A stretch of 19,309 nucleotides of DNA from Syntrophomonadaceae bacterium (GTDB lineage Bacteria; Bacillota; Dethiobacteria; DTU022): assembly GCA_003553895.1 (NCBI GenBank), contig PWFM01000208.1, positions 1 to 19,309 of the forward strand, given 5' to 3'. Under the pieces are notes generated by a model. It saw nothing but the letters and a program-made list of their open reading frames with translations. It did not search any database and was not told the origin of the DNA. Shown here one piece after another: positions 1-6,360 of the stretch. A program made the position numbers and the translations under genes. Position 1 is the first letter of the stretch. The number at the start of each line of letters is the position of its first letter.

Positions 1-298
1 AGCGGGGCAGACGCATCTTCACCGGCACCAGGATCACGTCCCCGGAAAGCGGCAGGGGTACGCTGATAGCGCAATGCAGGAACTGGCCGTATTTTTTTCT
101 GGTGGCCTTCAGATCGACGCCAAAGTAAGCGGCCAGGCCCTTTAAGATCGCCTTCATCGTCTTTTCTTCCACGTAACTGCCGCCCCCTCTGTAATAAAGC
201 CGGACCGCGTTACCGCCATTCTTACCATAACATGGCTCCAGGGCCACAATATGGCCCGGATCTTTACTGGGTGTAGTTACTCTTTTTCTGGATATGAT
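1..298 (-). CDS. ComK-like protein, N-terminal part (runs off left edge)
   Basis: An open frame of about 99 codons runs to the window edge with no stop. It reads HIVALEP near residue 18, an acidic-basic stretch around EEKTMKAILKGLAAYFGVDL, then RKKYGQFLH and GDVILVPVKMRLP. The order (YFG, basic residues, a P-x-P turn, then a hydrophobic strand ending in P and R-x-P) resembles the ComK family, where FFG-S-S, GRKAGTY and IFLFPT-SS-RP occupy the same places. ComK is the competence transcription factor of Bacillus; relatives outside Bacilli are of unknown role. The start is odd. The frame's upstream stop is TAG at 311-313, and a strong GGGAGG (304-309) is followed by ATC (296-298) and ATA (293-295), with no ATG, GTG or TTG at a proper distance. 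The first in-frame GTG falls well inside the conserved part. The frame is clear; the family assignment rests on pattern similarity only. Confidence 0.5.
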   Translation of the reverse strand, partial: MISRKRVTTPSKDPGHIVALEPCYGKNGGNAVRLYYRGGGSYVEEKTMKAILKGLAAYFGVDLKATRKKYGQFLHCAISVPLPLSGDVILVPVKMRLPR

Positions 299-346
299 AT
301 TTTCCTCCCTCTAATTATTTTTATAGAAACCGGGGCCTGCTAAAAT

Positions 347-397
347 ATTTTGACAAAAAAGACCGCAGGAGAAAGCCCTCGAACTTCCTGTCAAAAT
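347..397 (-). repeat. Inverted repeat in the leader of the ComK-like gene
   Basis: ATTTTGACA at 347-355 is matched by its perfect 9-base reverse complement at 389-397. The 33 bases between contain a nested CAGGA/TCCTG pairing. The repeat lies inside the predicted leader, downstream of the promoter at 408-436. It could be an RNA structure or a pair of protein-binding sites. Confidence 0.5.
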
Positions 398-407
398 TAT
401 TTCTAGT

Positions 408-436
408 ATAATAACTGATATTTTGATTTTTGTCAA
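408..436 (-). promoter_or_regulatory. Sigma-A promoter for the ComK-like gene
   Basis: On the minus strand a perfect TTGACA (431-436) is followed after exactly 17 bases by TATTAT (408-413), one base from the TATAAT consensus. Transcription would start near 401, giving an untranslated leader of about 100 bases before the GGGAGG at 304-309. Confidence 0.7.
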
Positions 437-469
437 AACAATTTTATATTTCGTGTTATATATTTTTTA

Positions 470-492
470 TTAATACTATATATTAGTATTAA
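470..492. repeat. AT-only inverted repeat
   Basis: TTAATACT (470-477) and AGTATTAA (485-492) are perfect 8-base complementary arms around a 7-base loop. They lie in a very AT-rich stretch (about 410-530) between the murC terminator and the ComK-like gene promoter. It may be an operator or an unwinding-prone spacer. No gene is seen in 314-616. Confidence 0.4.
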
Positions 493-544
493 ATACTTTC
501 TATATATAAGTACTTCTGGTCAAGTTTACCTGCTTAACCCTTTT

Positions 545-588
545 AAGAAAAAAGAACCGGCTGCTATCTGCTTGATAACAGCCGGTTC
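545..588 (-). terminator. Rho-independent terminator of murC
   Basis: Arms at 554-568 and 574-588 (GAACCGGCTG type) form a 15-bp stem with one mismatch and a 5-base loop. On the minus strand the stem is followed directly by TTTTTTCTT (545-553). It lies 28 bases past the murC stop codon. Confidence 0.85.
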
Positions 589-616
589 TCAGTGCTTAAA
601 AAGGGGTGAGTTGCCC

Positions 617-2050
617 TCAGGTCCTTTCTTTTTCTTCTTTTTGGCGCAGGCGCTCCACAATACCGGGGGCAACCTTGGTAATATCGCCGGCGCCCATGGT
701 AATGATCCGGTCGCCCGGGCGGGCGATGGCTAAAGCCTGCTCTTCCAATATTAACAAATGATCGCTGTAAAAAACTGGGATGTTGCTGTGCTCCCGGATC
801 AACTCGGCCAGGACTTCCGAGGTAGCGCCCGGGATGGGCACTTCACCGGCCGAATAGACACTGTGCAATAGGAGCAGGTCCGCCTCCATGAAAGCCCGGG
901 AGAATTCATCCAAGAACCAGGCCGTCCTGGTGTAGCGGTGGGGCTGGAATACGCAGATCAGGCGCTTGCAGCCGGGCCGGGCCGCTTCTAAAGTGGCCCG
1001 GATCTCGGTGGGATGGTGGGCGTAGTCGTCGATGACGGTGATACCATTCACGGTGCCGATTACTTCAAAGCGCCGGCCCACACCGGAAAAACCTTTCAGG
1101 GAAGCGGCGCAGGTTGCCGGATCAAGGCCCAGGCTGGCGGCCAGGGCCAGGGCCCCGGTGGCGTTGCTGACGTTATGGCGGCCGGGAACGCTTAAGTTCA
1201 CCGCAGAAGCCAGGCGCTTGCCCCGGAAATAAAAATCGAATGAAGAGCTTCTTTCGGCCAGCTCGATATTGGCCGCGTAGTAGTCGGCCCGGGGAACTGG
1301 CACGGCCTCCCCGGCGGGGGTTTCTGCGGCCAGGCCGTAATAAAAAACCCGGCCCTGTAGCTGCGCCCCCAGTTCCAGGAGCCCGGGATCGTCAGCGCAT
1401 AAAATAGCGGTTCCCCCGGGGTCCAGGTGGGAAAGAAAAGTGCCGTAGGCTTCCTGCAGGCGGGAATACTCGTTGTTGTAATGTTCCAGGTGGTCGGCCT
1501 CCATCCCGGTAACCAGGGCCACATAGGGGTGGTAGCGGGTAAAAGAGCTGTCGCTTTCATCGGCCTCGGCCACCAGGTAGTCGCTTTGGCCCAGGCGGGC
1601 ATTGCTGCCGTAGGCCGGGAGCACCCCGCCGATGATGGCGCTGGGATCAAGGCCTCCTTTTTCCAGGAGGAGGGCCACCATGGCCGTGGTGGTAGTCTTG
1701 CCGTGGGCCCCGGCGATGGCGATCCCCCGGGCCTCGTTCAAAAGGGCCGCTAAAAGCTCGGAACGGTGCCAGAGAGGCAGGCCCTTTTCTGTTACTGCCA
1801 TTACTTCCGGGTTACCGGGGGGCACGGCCGTAGAATAAACCACCAGCTGGGCGGCGCCCAGGTTTTCCCTGCGGTGCCCGATGGTGACCAGGGCGCCCTC
1901 TTCACTTAAGTGTTCAGTCAGGGGTGATGCTTTAAGATCGGATCCGCTGACCAGGTAACCCTTCTGGAGCAGGATCAGGGCCAGGGCGCTCATTCCGTAG
2001 CCGCCGATGCCGATAAAGTGGATCTGTTTGATATGTGGTGGTATAGACAA
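617..2050 (-). CDS. murC: UDP-N-acetylmuramate-L-alanine ligase MurC
   Basis: Cytoplasmic ATP-dependent ligase that adds L-alanine to UDP-MurNAc, the first amino acid step of peptidoglycan precursor synthesis. The 477-residue protein has the usual family length. Visible landmarks are the N-terminal nucleotide fold IHFIGIGGYGMSALA (10-24), the Mur ligase P-loop GAHGKTTTT (114-122), EADESDSSF (162-170), HNVSNATGAL near 292, YAHHPTEI (343-350) and FQPHRYTRT (368-376). The start codon is TTG (2048-2050), seven bases after a strong AGGAGG; no ATG lies nearby. It is a single-gene unit with its own promoter (2100-2128) and terminator (545-588). It is separated from tsaD by a gap that holds DnaA boxes. 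Identification is secure. Confidence 0.97.
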   Translation of the reverse strand: MSIPPHIKQIHFIGIGGYGMSALALILLQKGYLVSGSDLKASPLTEHLSEEGALVTIGHRRENLGAAQLVVYSTAVPPGNPEVMAVTEKGLPLWHRSELLAALLNEARGIAIAGAHGKTTTTAMVALLLEKGGLDPSAIIGGVLPAYGSNARLGQSDYLVAEADESDSSFTRYHPYVALVTGMEADHLEHYNNEYSRLQEAYGTFLSHLDPGGTAILCADDPGLLELGAQLQGRVFYYGLAAETPAGEAVPVPRADYYAANIELAERSSSFDFYFRGKRLASAVNLSVPGRHNVSNATGALALAASLGLDPATCAASLKGFSGVGRRFEVIGTVNGITVIDDYAHHPTEIRATLEAARPGCKRLICVFQPHRYTRTAWFLDEFSRAFMEADLLLLHSVYSAGEVPIPGATSEVLAELIREHSNIPVFYSDHLLILEEQALAIARPGDRIITMGAGDITKVAPGIVERLRQKEEKERT

Positions 2051-2099
2051 GGATTAACCTCCTGTTGTGGTTGTAAGGATAACTGCTGTGGCTCCTTAA

Positions 2100-2128
2100 A
2101 TTATAGCATATCGCGGCGGCCCTGTTCA
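2100..2128 (-). promoter_or_regulatory. Probable sigma-A promoter of murC
   Basis: On the minus strand TGAACA (2123-2128) and a perfect TATAAT (2100-2105) are separated by 17 bases, about 50 bases before the murC start. The -35 box is part of a 13-base sequence, GCGGCCCTGTTCA (2116-2128), repeated exactly at 2179-2191. The second copy has no -10 box at the right distance. Confidence 0.6.
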
Positions 2129-2351
2129 CAGTTAAAGCGGCATAAAATAGCAAGTTTTTCCCCGGCAAAGTCCTTAGAGCGGCCCTGTTCAGGCCCGTTT
2201 TCTTTTTTTCGTTTTTTTTTCGGGTCCCGCATTTACCCCACCTTGCCTCTATTGTTCATATAGACAGTTAATGCTTTTATGTCACCACAAACAGCTGTTT
2301 AAGGCCGGATTAAGCAGTTTCAGGGGCTGCAAAAATTAATGCCAATAAAAG

Positions 2352-2381
2352 TAATCCACATTATGCACAGAGTTATCCACA
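2352..2381 (+). promoter_or_regulatory. Cluster of three tandem DnaA boxes
   Basis: TAATCCACA (2352-2360), TTATGCACA (2361-2369) and TTATCCACA (2373-2381) lie head to tail on one strand. The last two match the DnaA-box consensus TTATNCACA exactly and the first differs at one base. TTATAAACA (2415-2423) is a further one-mismatch copy. Outside the cluster are 8-base inverted arms AGGGGCTG (2322-2329) and CAGCCCCT (2398-2405), and a perfect palindrome AAACAGCTGTTT (2289-2300). No gene is visible in the gap 2051-2476. Besides this cluster it holds the murC promoter and a T-rich tract (about 2197-2220). No dnaA or dnaN is in view, so this is probably a DnaA-binding site rather than oriC. Confidence 0.75.
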
Positions 2382-2461
2382 GAAAAAAGCCTGATTACAG
2401 CCCCTTTTCCCCGGTTATAAACAGTAACAACAACCGGTTTACGTAAAAATGGCGGCCGGGC

Positions 2462-2489
2462 AAAAAAAACGGGGCTTTACCGGAGCCCC
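2462..2489 (-). terminator. Terminator of the tsa operon, overlapping the end of tsaD
   Basis: On the minus strand GGGGCT (2484-2489) and AGCCCC (2471-2476) form a short GC-rich stem with a 7-base loop, followed by G and eight T residues (2462-2469). The stem's first arm and loop are in the last codons and stop codon of tsaD. Confidence 0.8.
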
Positions 2490-3505
2490 AGGCCGGGATA
2501 GGCGTTTAAATCCAGGCCGGCAAACTCGCTTTTCCGGTAGCGCGGGTAAGCGGCGGCGGCGATCATGGCCGCATTGTCGGTGCACAGCTCCGCAGGGGGG
2601 TAGCGCAGGCTCACAGCAGGCAGGGCCTCACTGAGCCTGCCGGCCATCTTGCGGCGCAGGTGGCTGTTGGCGGCCACGCCGCCTGATAAAAGCACCGTTT
2701 TAGCCCCGCTCTCCCGGGCGGCCAGGATCGTTTTTTCCACCAGGACCTCGACCAGCGCTTCCTGGAAGGAAGCGGCCAGGTCAGGCAGGTTAACCTCTTC
2801 CCGGACCTGCCGGGCCCGGTGCAGGTGGTTGATCACCGCCGTCTTCAGGCCGCTGAAGCTAAAATCAAAGCGCCCTTTATCGCCCAGCCAGGCCCGGGGA
2901 AAAGCAATCGCTTCCGGGTTGCCTTCCCGGGCCAGCCTGTCGATCAAAGGGCCGCCGGGATAGCCCAGTTGCAAAACCCGGGCCACCTTGTCGAAGGCTT
3001 CGCCGGCGGCATCATCGCGGGTGCGGCCCAGGGAAGTGGCGCTGCCCGGCTTTTCGATCAAAAGCAGTTCGCTGTGACCGCCGGAAACGATCAGGTTCAC
3101 GGCCGGGTAAGAAATATCTTCACCGCCCAAATGGTTGGCGTAAAGGTGGGCCTCCAGGTGGTTGACCGCTATAAGAGGCAGGCGGCGGGCATAGGCCAGG
3201 GCTTTGGCCGTGGCCACACCAACCAGAAGGGCTCCCACCAGGCCGGGTCCGTGCGCTACGGCTATGGCCTGCAGGTCGGCAAAGTCTATCCCCGCTTCCG
3301 CTAAAGCTTCGTCGATCAGGGGATTGATCATGCTCAGGTGGTGGCGGGAGGCGATTTCAGGGACCACGCCCCCGTAGCGGGAGTGCAGCTCCACCTGGGA
3401 AGAAACCAGGCTGCTCAAGATTAAAGAACCGTCTCTAACCACGGCGGCGGCGGTTTCATCACAGGAGGTTTCCAGGCCCAAAATCAGGACCGCTTCATTG
3501 TTCAT
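2477..3505 (-). CDS. tsaD: tRNA N6-adenosine threonylcarbamoyltransferase TsaD
   Basis: Transfers the threonylcarbamoyl group from TC-AMP to A37 of ANN-decoding tRNAs, making t6A, together with TsaB and TsaE (both in this operon). The 342-residue length is normal. Landmarks are ILGLETSCDETAAAVV (8-23), HGPGLVGALLVG near 85-96, the metal-binding HLEAH (116-120, usually HLEGH or HMEGH), SGGHSE (141-146), DDAAGEAFDK (164-173), and near the C-terminus LLSGGVAAN and TDNAAMIA. It starts with ATG at 3503-3505, overlapping the end of rimI by 11 bases, so translation is probably coupled. Older names are gcp and ydiE. Confidence 0.97.
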   Translation of the reverse strand: MNNEAVLILGLETSCDETAAAVVRDGSLILSSLVSSQVELHSRYGGVVPEIASRHHLSMINPLIDEALAEAGIDFADLQAIAVAHGPGLVGALLVGVATAKALAYARRLPLIAVNHLEAHLYANHLGGEDISYPAVNLIVSGGHSELLLIEKPGSATSLGRTRDDAAGEAFDKVARVLQLGYPGGPLIDRLAREGNPEAIAFPRAWLGDKGRFDFSFSGLKTAVINHLHRARQVREEVNLPDLAASFQEALVEVLVEKTILAARESGAKTVLLSGGVAANSHLRRKMAGRLSEALPAVSLRYPPAELCTDNAAMIAAAAYPRYRKSEFAGLDLNAYPGLGLR

Positions 3506-3983
3506 GGCCTTCTCCCTTCCCGGCTTCTTCAGGCGCGGTGAGGTTATTTTTAGTCATGATCAGGGCGTCTTCATCGGCGTAATAGTGCCGGCGGCGCCCC
3601 ATGACCGCAAAGCCCAGTTTTTCATAAAATTGTCGGGCCGCGGTGTTGCTCGGGCGCACCTCCAGAGTCAGGCAGGCCGCCCCCCGCGGTCCGGTCATTT
3701 CCACCAGGGCCCCCACCATCTGAGAAGCAATGCCCCTGCGGCGCCAGCTTTTACTGACAGCCAGGGTGGTAATATGGATTTCTTTTAAAACGATCCAGGC
3801 CCCGATATAGGCGACCACCTCGTCTTTGATCCGTCCCACCAGGTAGAGGGCCAGGCGGTTGGTTTCGATTTCAGTCTGGAAGGAATGGAGCGACCAGGGA
3901 TCCCGGAAAGACTCCCTTTCGATAGCGGTTACAGCCTGTAAATCGGCGTGTGTCATCGGTTCTATGGTAAGGGCCAGGTCCAT
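3495..3983 (-). CDS. rimI: GNAT acetyltransferase RimI (ribosomal protein S18-alanine N-acetyltransferase)
   Basis: Acetyl-CoA-dependent N-acetyltransferase of 162 residues. The GNAT fold shows strand HITTLAV (70-76), the acetyl-CoA loop RRRGIA (81-86; consensus Q/R-x-x-G-x-G/A), LEVRPSN (107-113), FYEKLGF (119-125) and a terminal RRHYY-ADEDALIM (131-143). All are typical of RimI, which acetylates the N-terminal alanine of ribosomal protein S18 in E. coli; the substrate here is inferred. The gene starts with ATG two bases after the tsaB stop and overlaps tsaD by 11 bases. This placement, between tsaB and tsaD, is the standard Bacillota arrangement. Confidence 0.92.
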   Translation of the reverse strand: MDLALTIEPMTHADLQAVTAIERESFRDPWSLHSFQTEIETNRLALYLVGRIKDEVVAYIGAWIVLKEIHITTLAVSKSWRRRGIASQMVGALVEMTGPRGAACLTLEVRPSNTAARQFYEKLGFAVMGRRRHYYADEDALIMTKNNLTAPEEAGKGEGHEQ

Positions 3984-3985
3984 GC

Positions 3986-4744
3986 TCAGGGTTTGCCGCC
4001 TCCCTCTTTTTCTGCCGCCATGCGCTCAGCCTCCGGGCGGCGCAGGTAACGGGGACGGGCCTCCAGGTAGGAAGGAGCGGGCTTTTCTGAAAGGAGAACT
4101 TGTCCCCGGAGGGCCACCAGTCCGGCCCGGCAGAGCCTGAAGGGGGCGGTGGTGATCACCGCCCGCCCCGGCAGGGCTTTTTTAAGCTCTTCGCCGTAGC
4201 TGTGCAGGCCCTCCCCGGTAAAGACAACCGGCAGGGGGGTAGCGCCTTCAGCCTGCTCAGCAGCAGCGCCGGGTCCGCTTTTAATCTTTTCGATCAGTTC
4301 AGCCAGGGGCAGGGCTGCCGGTTCGCTGACCGGCTCGAGTCGGTGGGGATAAGCATTGCTCCGTTTAAACAGGGCGCTGTAAACCTGGCTGCGGCGGGCA
4401 TCAAGCAGAGGGCAGATCAAAACTCCCGGGCCGGGCACCGCTTCGGCCAGGGCGGACAGGGTGCAGACTGTCACGACCGGGATGTTCAAACCTTGCCCTA
4501 AAGCCCGGGCCGTGGCCACGCCGATGCGCAGCCCGGTAAAAGACCCGGGCCCGGCCGAGACAGCCACCGCTTCGATCTGTTCCCGCTCCACACCGGCTTC
4601 AACCAGCAGGCGATCGATTAGAGGCATCAGGCGCTCCGAGTGGGTCTTCTTGATATTTAGCGTCATTTCGGCCAAAAGGCACTCTTTTTCCAGCAGGGCC
4701 GCGCTGCAGGAGAGGGTGGCGGTATCCAGGCCCAGTATTAGCAG
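3986..4744 (-). CDS. tsaB: tRNA t6A biosynthesis protein TsaB
   Basis: Inactive paralogue and partner of TsaD in t6A synthesis, from the same ASKHA-fold family. The frame reads MLILGLDTAT-LSCSAALL from a CTG at 4742-4744, which fits the family start (ML-ILGIDTAT), then KKTHSERLMPLID, VSAGPGSFTGLRIG and ATARALGQGL, followed by the variable C-terminal half. Total length is 252 residues. The start is unusual. The first ATG/GTG/TTG in frame (TTG 4673-4675) would remove the conserved first 23 residues. A GGAGG (4756-4760) lies ten bases before the CTG. An out-of-frame ATG (4750-4752) lies three bases after the GGAGG and would join this frame if one C of CCC (4744-4746) were absent. Either a CTG start or a one-base sequence error is possible. 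Confidence 0.93.
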   Translation of the reverse strand: MLILGLDTATLSCSAALLEKECLLAEMTLNIKKTHSERLMPLIDRLLVEAGVEREQIEAVAVSAGPGSFTGLRIGVATARALGQGLNIPVVTVCTLSALAEAVPGPGVLICPLLDARRSQVYSALFKRSNAYPHRLEPVSEPAALPLAELIEKIKSGPGAAAEQAEGATPLPVVFTGEGLHSYGEELKKALPGRAVITTAPFRLCRAGLVALRGQVLLSEKPAPSYLEARPRYLRRPEAERMAAEKEGGGKP

Positions 4745-4766
4745 GGTGCATAAACCTCCAGTTTAA

Positions 4767-4791
4767 CGGCGCTTTAAGAAAAGAAGCGCCG
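4767..4791 (-). promoter_or_regulatory. Hairpin between the MORN gene and tsaB
   Basis: CGGCGCTT (4767-4774) and AAGCGCCG (4784-4791) are perfect 8-base arms with a 9-base loop. On the minus strand, where the operon is read, no T-run follows, so it is not a normal terminator. It may protect the mRNA or limit flow into tsaB. The GGAGG of tsaB lies a few bases beyond it. Confidence 0.45.
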
Positions 4792-4798
4792 CTTTCTT

Positions 4799-5641
4799 TT
4801 ATTCTATAAATTCATGCTCTTCCCAGGTTCCTTCCTGGGTAGTTCCATCGGGATAGGTCAGGACCCCTTCACCGTGAAACTGGCCTTCTTTGAATTCGCC
4901 CTCATACTTATAGCCCTCGGGGTCTATAAAGGTACCTTCCCCGTGGAACTGATCCTCACGCCACTGGCCTTCGTAAGTCGCTCCCGAGGGATAGGTAATC
5001 CGGCCTTCGCCGTGGAAGCGGCCCTCTTTGAATTCTCCTTCATATTCGAGCCCTTCTGCTGAGGTAAAAACCCCCCGACCGTGGAACTGATCTTCTTTAA
5101 ACTCCCCTTCGTAGCGATCTCCGCCGGGGTCTGTCAAAACCCCCTGGCCGTGAAACAGGTCGTCTTTAAATTCTACTTCATAGATGCCGCCCGCAGCGTC
5201 GATATAGGTACCCCGGCCCTGCTTGCGGCCTTCTTCAAACTCTCCTTCATAGTAATCGCCGTCGGGAAAGGTCATTTCACCAAAACCGTGGGCCAGGCCT
5301 GAGCGGAAGCCGCCCTCATAGACAAAACCGTCCGGCCCGCTGATCCGGCCCTGGCCGTGCATCAGGTTATCTTTAAATTCCCCTTCGTAGCGCAGGCCGT
5401 CTTCGGTCACGTATACCCCTTCGCCGTGCCGGCGGCCCTCTTCCCACTCACCTTCGTAATAATCTCCAGCGGGGTAGGTCCAGGTCCCCGTGCCGTGCGG
5501 GGTGAACCACCGTAATTCACCGCTGTAAATACCGCCTTCGTAAGTTATTTCTGCTTCTCTTTCAAACAGGTAAGCGGCGATCGTCCAGGCTGCAATGAGC
5601 GCCGTCAGGGCTGCTACCAGAACCAGCTGCTTTTTTGCCAT
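4799..5641 (-). CDS. Membrane-anchored MORN-repeat protein
   Basis: The 280-residue protein has one N-terminal membrane segment (about residues 4-26, after MAKKQ) with few charges, then an acidic domain made of MORN repeats. Ten 23-residue units of the form YEGEFKEGxFHGEGxxxxPDG run from about residue 34, and an eleventh is cut short at the C-terminus (QEGTWEEHEFIE). The topology suggests that the repeats face outside, although a single uncleaved anchor could also place them inside. MORN repeats form a flat beta-hairpin stack used as a scaffold or lipid-binding surface; no enzyme domain is present. The gene sits between tsaE (22 bases upstream) and tsaB (54 bases downstream) on the same strand. 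Its function is unknown. A second MORN protein is encoded at 10,594-11,646. Confidence 0.9.
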   Translation of the reverse strand: MAKKQLVLVAALTALIAAWTIAAYLFEREAEITYEGGIYSGELRWFTPHGTGTWTYPAGDYYEGEWEEGRRHGEGVYVTEDGLRYEGEFKDNLMHGQGRISGPDGFVYEGGFRSGLAHGFGEMTFPDGDYYEGEFEEGRKQGRGTYIDAAGGIYEVEFKDDLFHGQGVLTDPGGDRYEGEFKEDQFHGRGVFTSAEGLEYEGEFKEGRFHGEGRITYPSGATYEGQWREDQFHGEGTFIDPEGYKYEGEFKEGQFHGEGVLTYPDGTTQEGTWEEHEFIE

Positions 5642-5663
5642 ATAGTTAAAAACTCCTTTTTGC

Positions 5664-6203
5664 TTACAGCATGATATCGCGGGGCTGCTGCCGGTGCAGG
5701 GAACCGTTGGTGCGCCAGGTTACCGCCCCGAACAAGCTTTCCACCACCCGGGAGGCCTCCAGGCCAAAGGGCACGAACCAGATCCGGCGGCCCTCGCCCT
5801 GCTCATCTTCCATCCGCTCCAAAACCACCTGCAGGTATTCAGGCGGCAGCAAATGAGGCAAACGGCCGGCCCACTCGATAAAGGCCGCCCCTTCCCCGGG
5901 CAGGTATTCTTCAAAGCCCAGCTCATAAAAATCGTCTTCTTCGCTGAGGCGGTAGAAATCGAAGTGGTGAACGGGCAAACGTCCCCGGTAGATTTTAAGG
6001 AGAACGAAGGTGGGGCTGGCCACCTGCTCGCCTTCCACCCCCAGGCCTCTAGCCGCTCCGCGCACAAAAACGGTTTTTCCCGTGCCCAGATCGCCGTCTA
6101 AAGCAACGACCAGGGGGCGGTTGATGAACATGCCCAGCAGCTCCCCTATATGGACGGTTTCTTCGGCCTCGCGCGTGGTTAAAAAGGCTTTTGCCTGCTG
6201 CAT
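5664..6203 (-). CDS. tsaE: tRNA t6A biosynthesis ATPase TsaE
   Basis: P-loop ATPase that works with TsaB and TsaD to make t6A37 in tRNA. The Walker A motif GDLGTGKT is at 37-44, SPTF at 63-66, the conserved HFDFYRL at 80-86, GFEEYL near 96, and the EW pair at 110-111. At 179 residues it is somewhat longer than typical TsaE (about 150), with a C-terminal tail of about 30 residues (from VVESLFG on) that I do not recognise. The ATG is at 6201-6203 with a weak GCGGGGG upstream. It is the first gene of the operon, behind the promoter at 6249-6277. Older Bacillus name: ydiB. Confidence 0.95.
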   Translation of the reverse strand: MQQAKAFLTTREAEETVHIGELLGMFINRPLVVALDGDLGTGKTVFVRGAARGLGVEGEQVASPTFVLLKIYRGRLPVHHFDFYRLSEEDDFYELGFEEYLPGEGAAFIEWAGRLPHLLPPEYLQVVLERMEDEQGEGRRIWFVPFGLEASRVVESLFGAVTWRTNGSLHRQQPRDIML

Positions 6204-6248
6204 AATACCCCCGCTTTAGATTGCTCAAGTTAATCGTTCATTGGCTCA

Positions 6249-6277
6249 ATTATAGCTTTGCCGCAGGGCTTTTGCAA
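6249..6277 (-). promoter_or_regulatory. Sigma-A promoter of the tsaE-tsaD operon
   Basis: On the minus strand TTGCAA (6272-6277), 17 bases, then a perfect TATAAT (6249-6254). It lies about 45 bases before the tsaE start and just past the terminator of the preceding gene (6293-6319). Confidence 0.65.
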
Positions 6278-6292
6278 ATAGCCTGCGCCCAT

Positions 6293-6319
6293 AAAAAAAC
6301 TGCCGGAATGATCCGGCAG
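6293..6319 (-). terminator. Rho-independent terminator of the WecA/TagO-like gene
   Basis: CTGCCGGA (6300-6307) and TCCGGCAG (6312-6319) form a perfect 8-bp stem with a 4-base loop. On the minus strand seven T residues follow (6293-6299). It separates the transferase gene from the tsa operon. Confidence 0.88.
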
Positions 6320-6360
6320 ATTAAGATATGCTGAAAAAACAGCTTAAATACTAAAGAAAG

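Noticed and set aside
1013..1838. Several plus-strand and alternative-frame open frames of 60-150 codons across murC
   Set aside because: They are shadows of the well-conserved murC frame, with low-complexity translations, no ribosome-binding sites and no family motifs.
2193..2226. Plus-strand terminator at the T-rich tract
   Set aside because: The T-runs are long, but the stem before them is only four base pairs and no plus-strand gene lies upstream.
2352..2381. Chromosomal or plasmid replication origin
   Set aside because: The DnaA boxes are few, and no dnaA, dnaN, rep or par gene is in the window. The neighbours are ordinary housekeeping genes, so a DnaA-binding cluster is the safer call.
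4799..5641. The repeated segments of the MORN gene as a CRISPR-like or tandem DNA repeat array
   Set aside because: The 69-base periodicity is fully explained by 23-residue protein repeats in one open frame; spacers and direct repeats of CRISPR type are absent.
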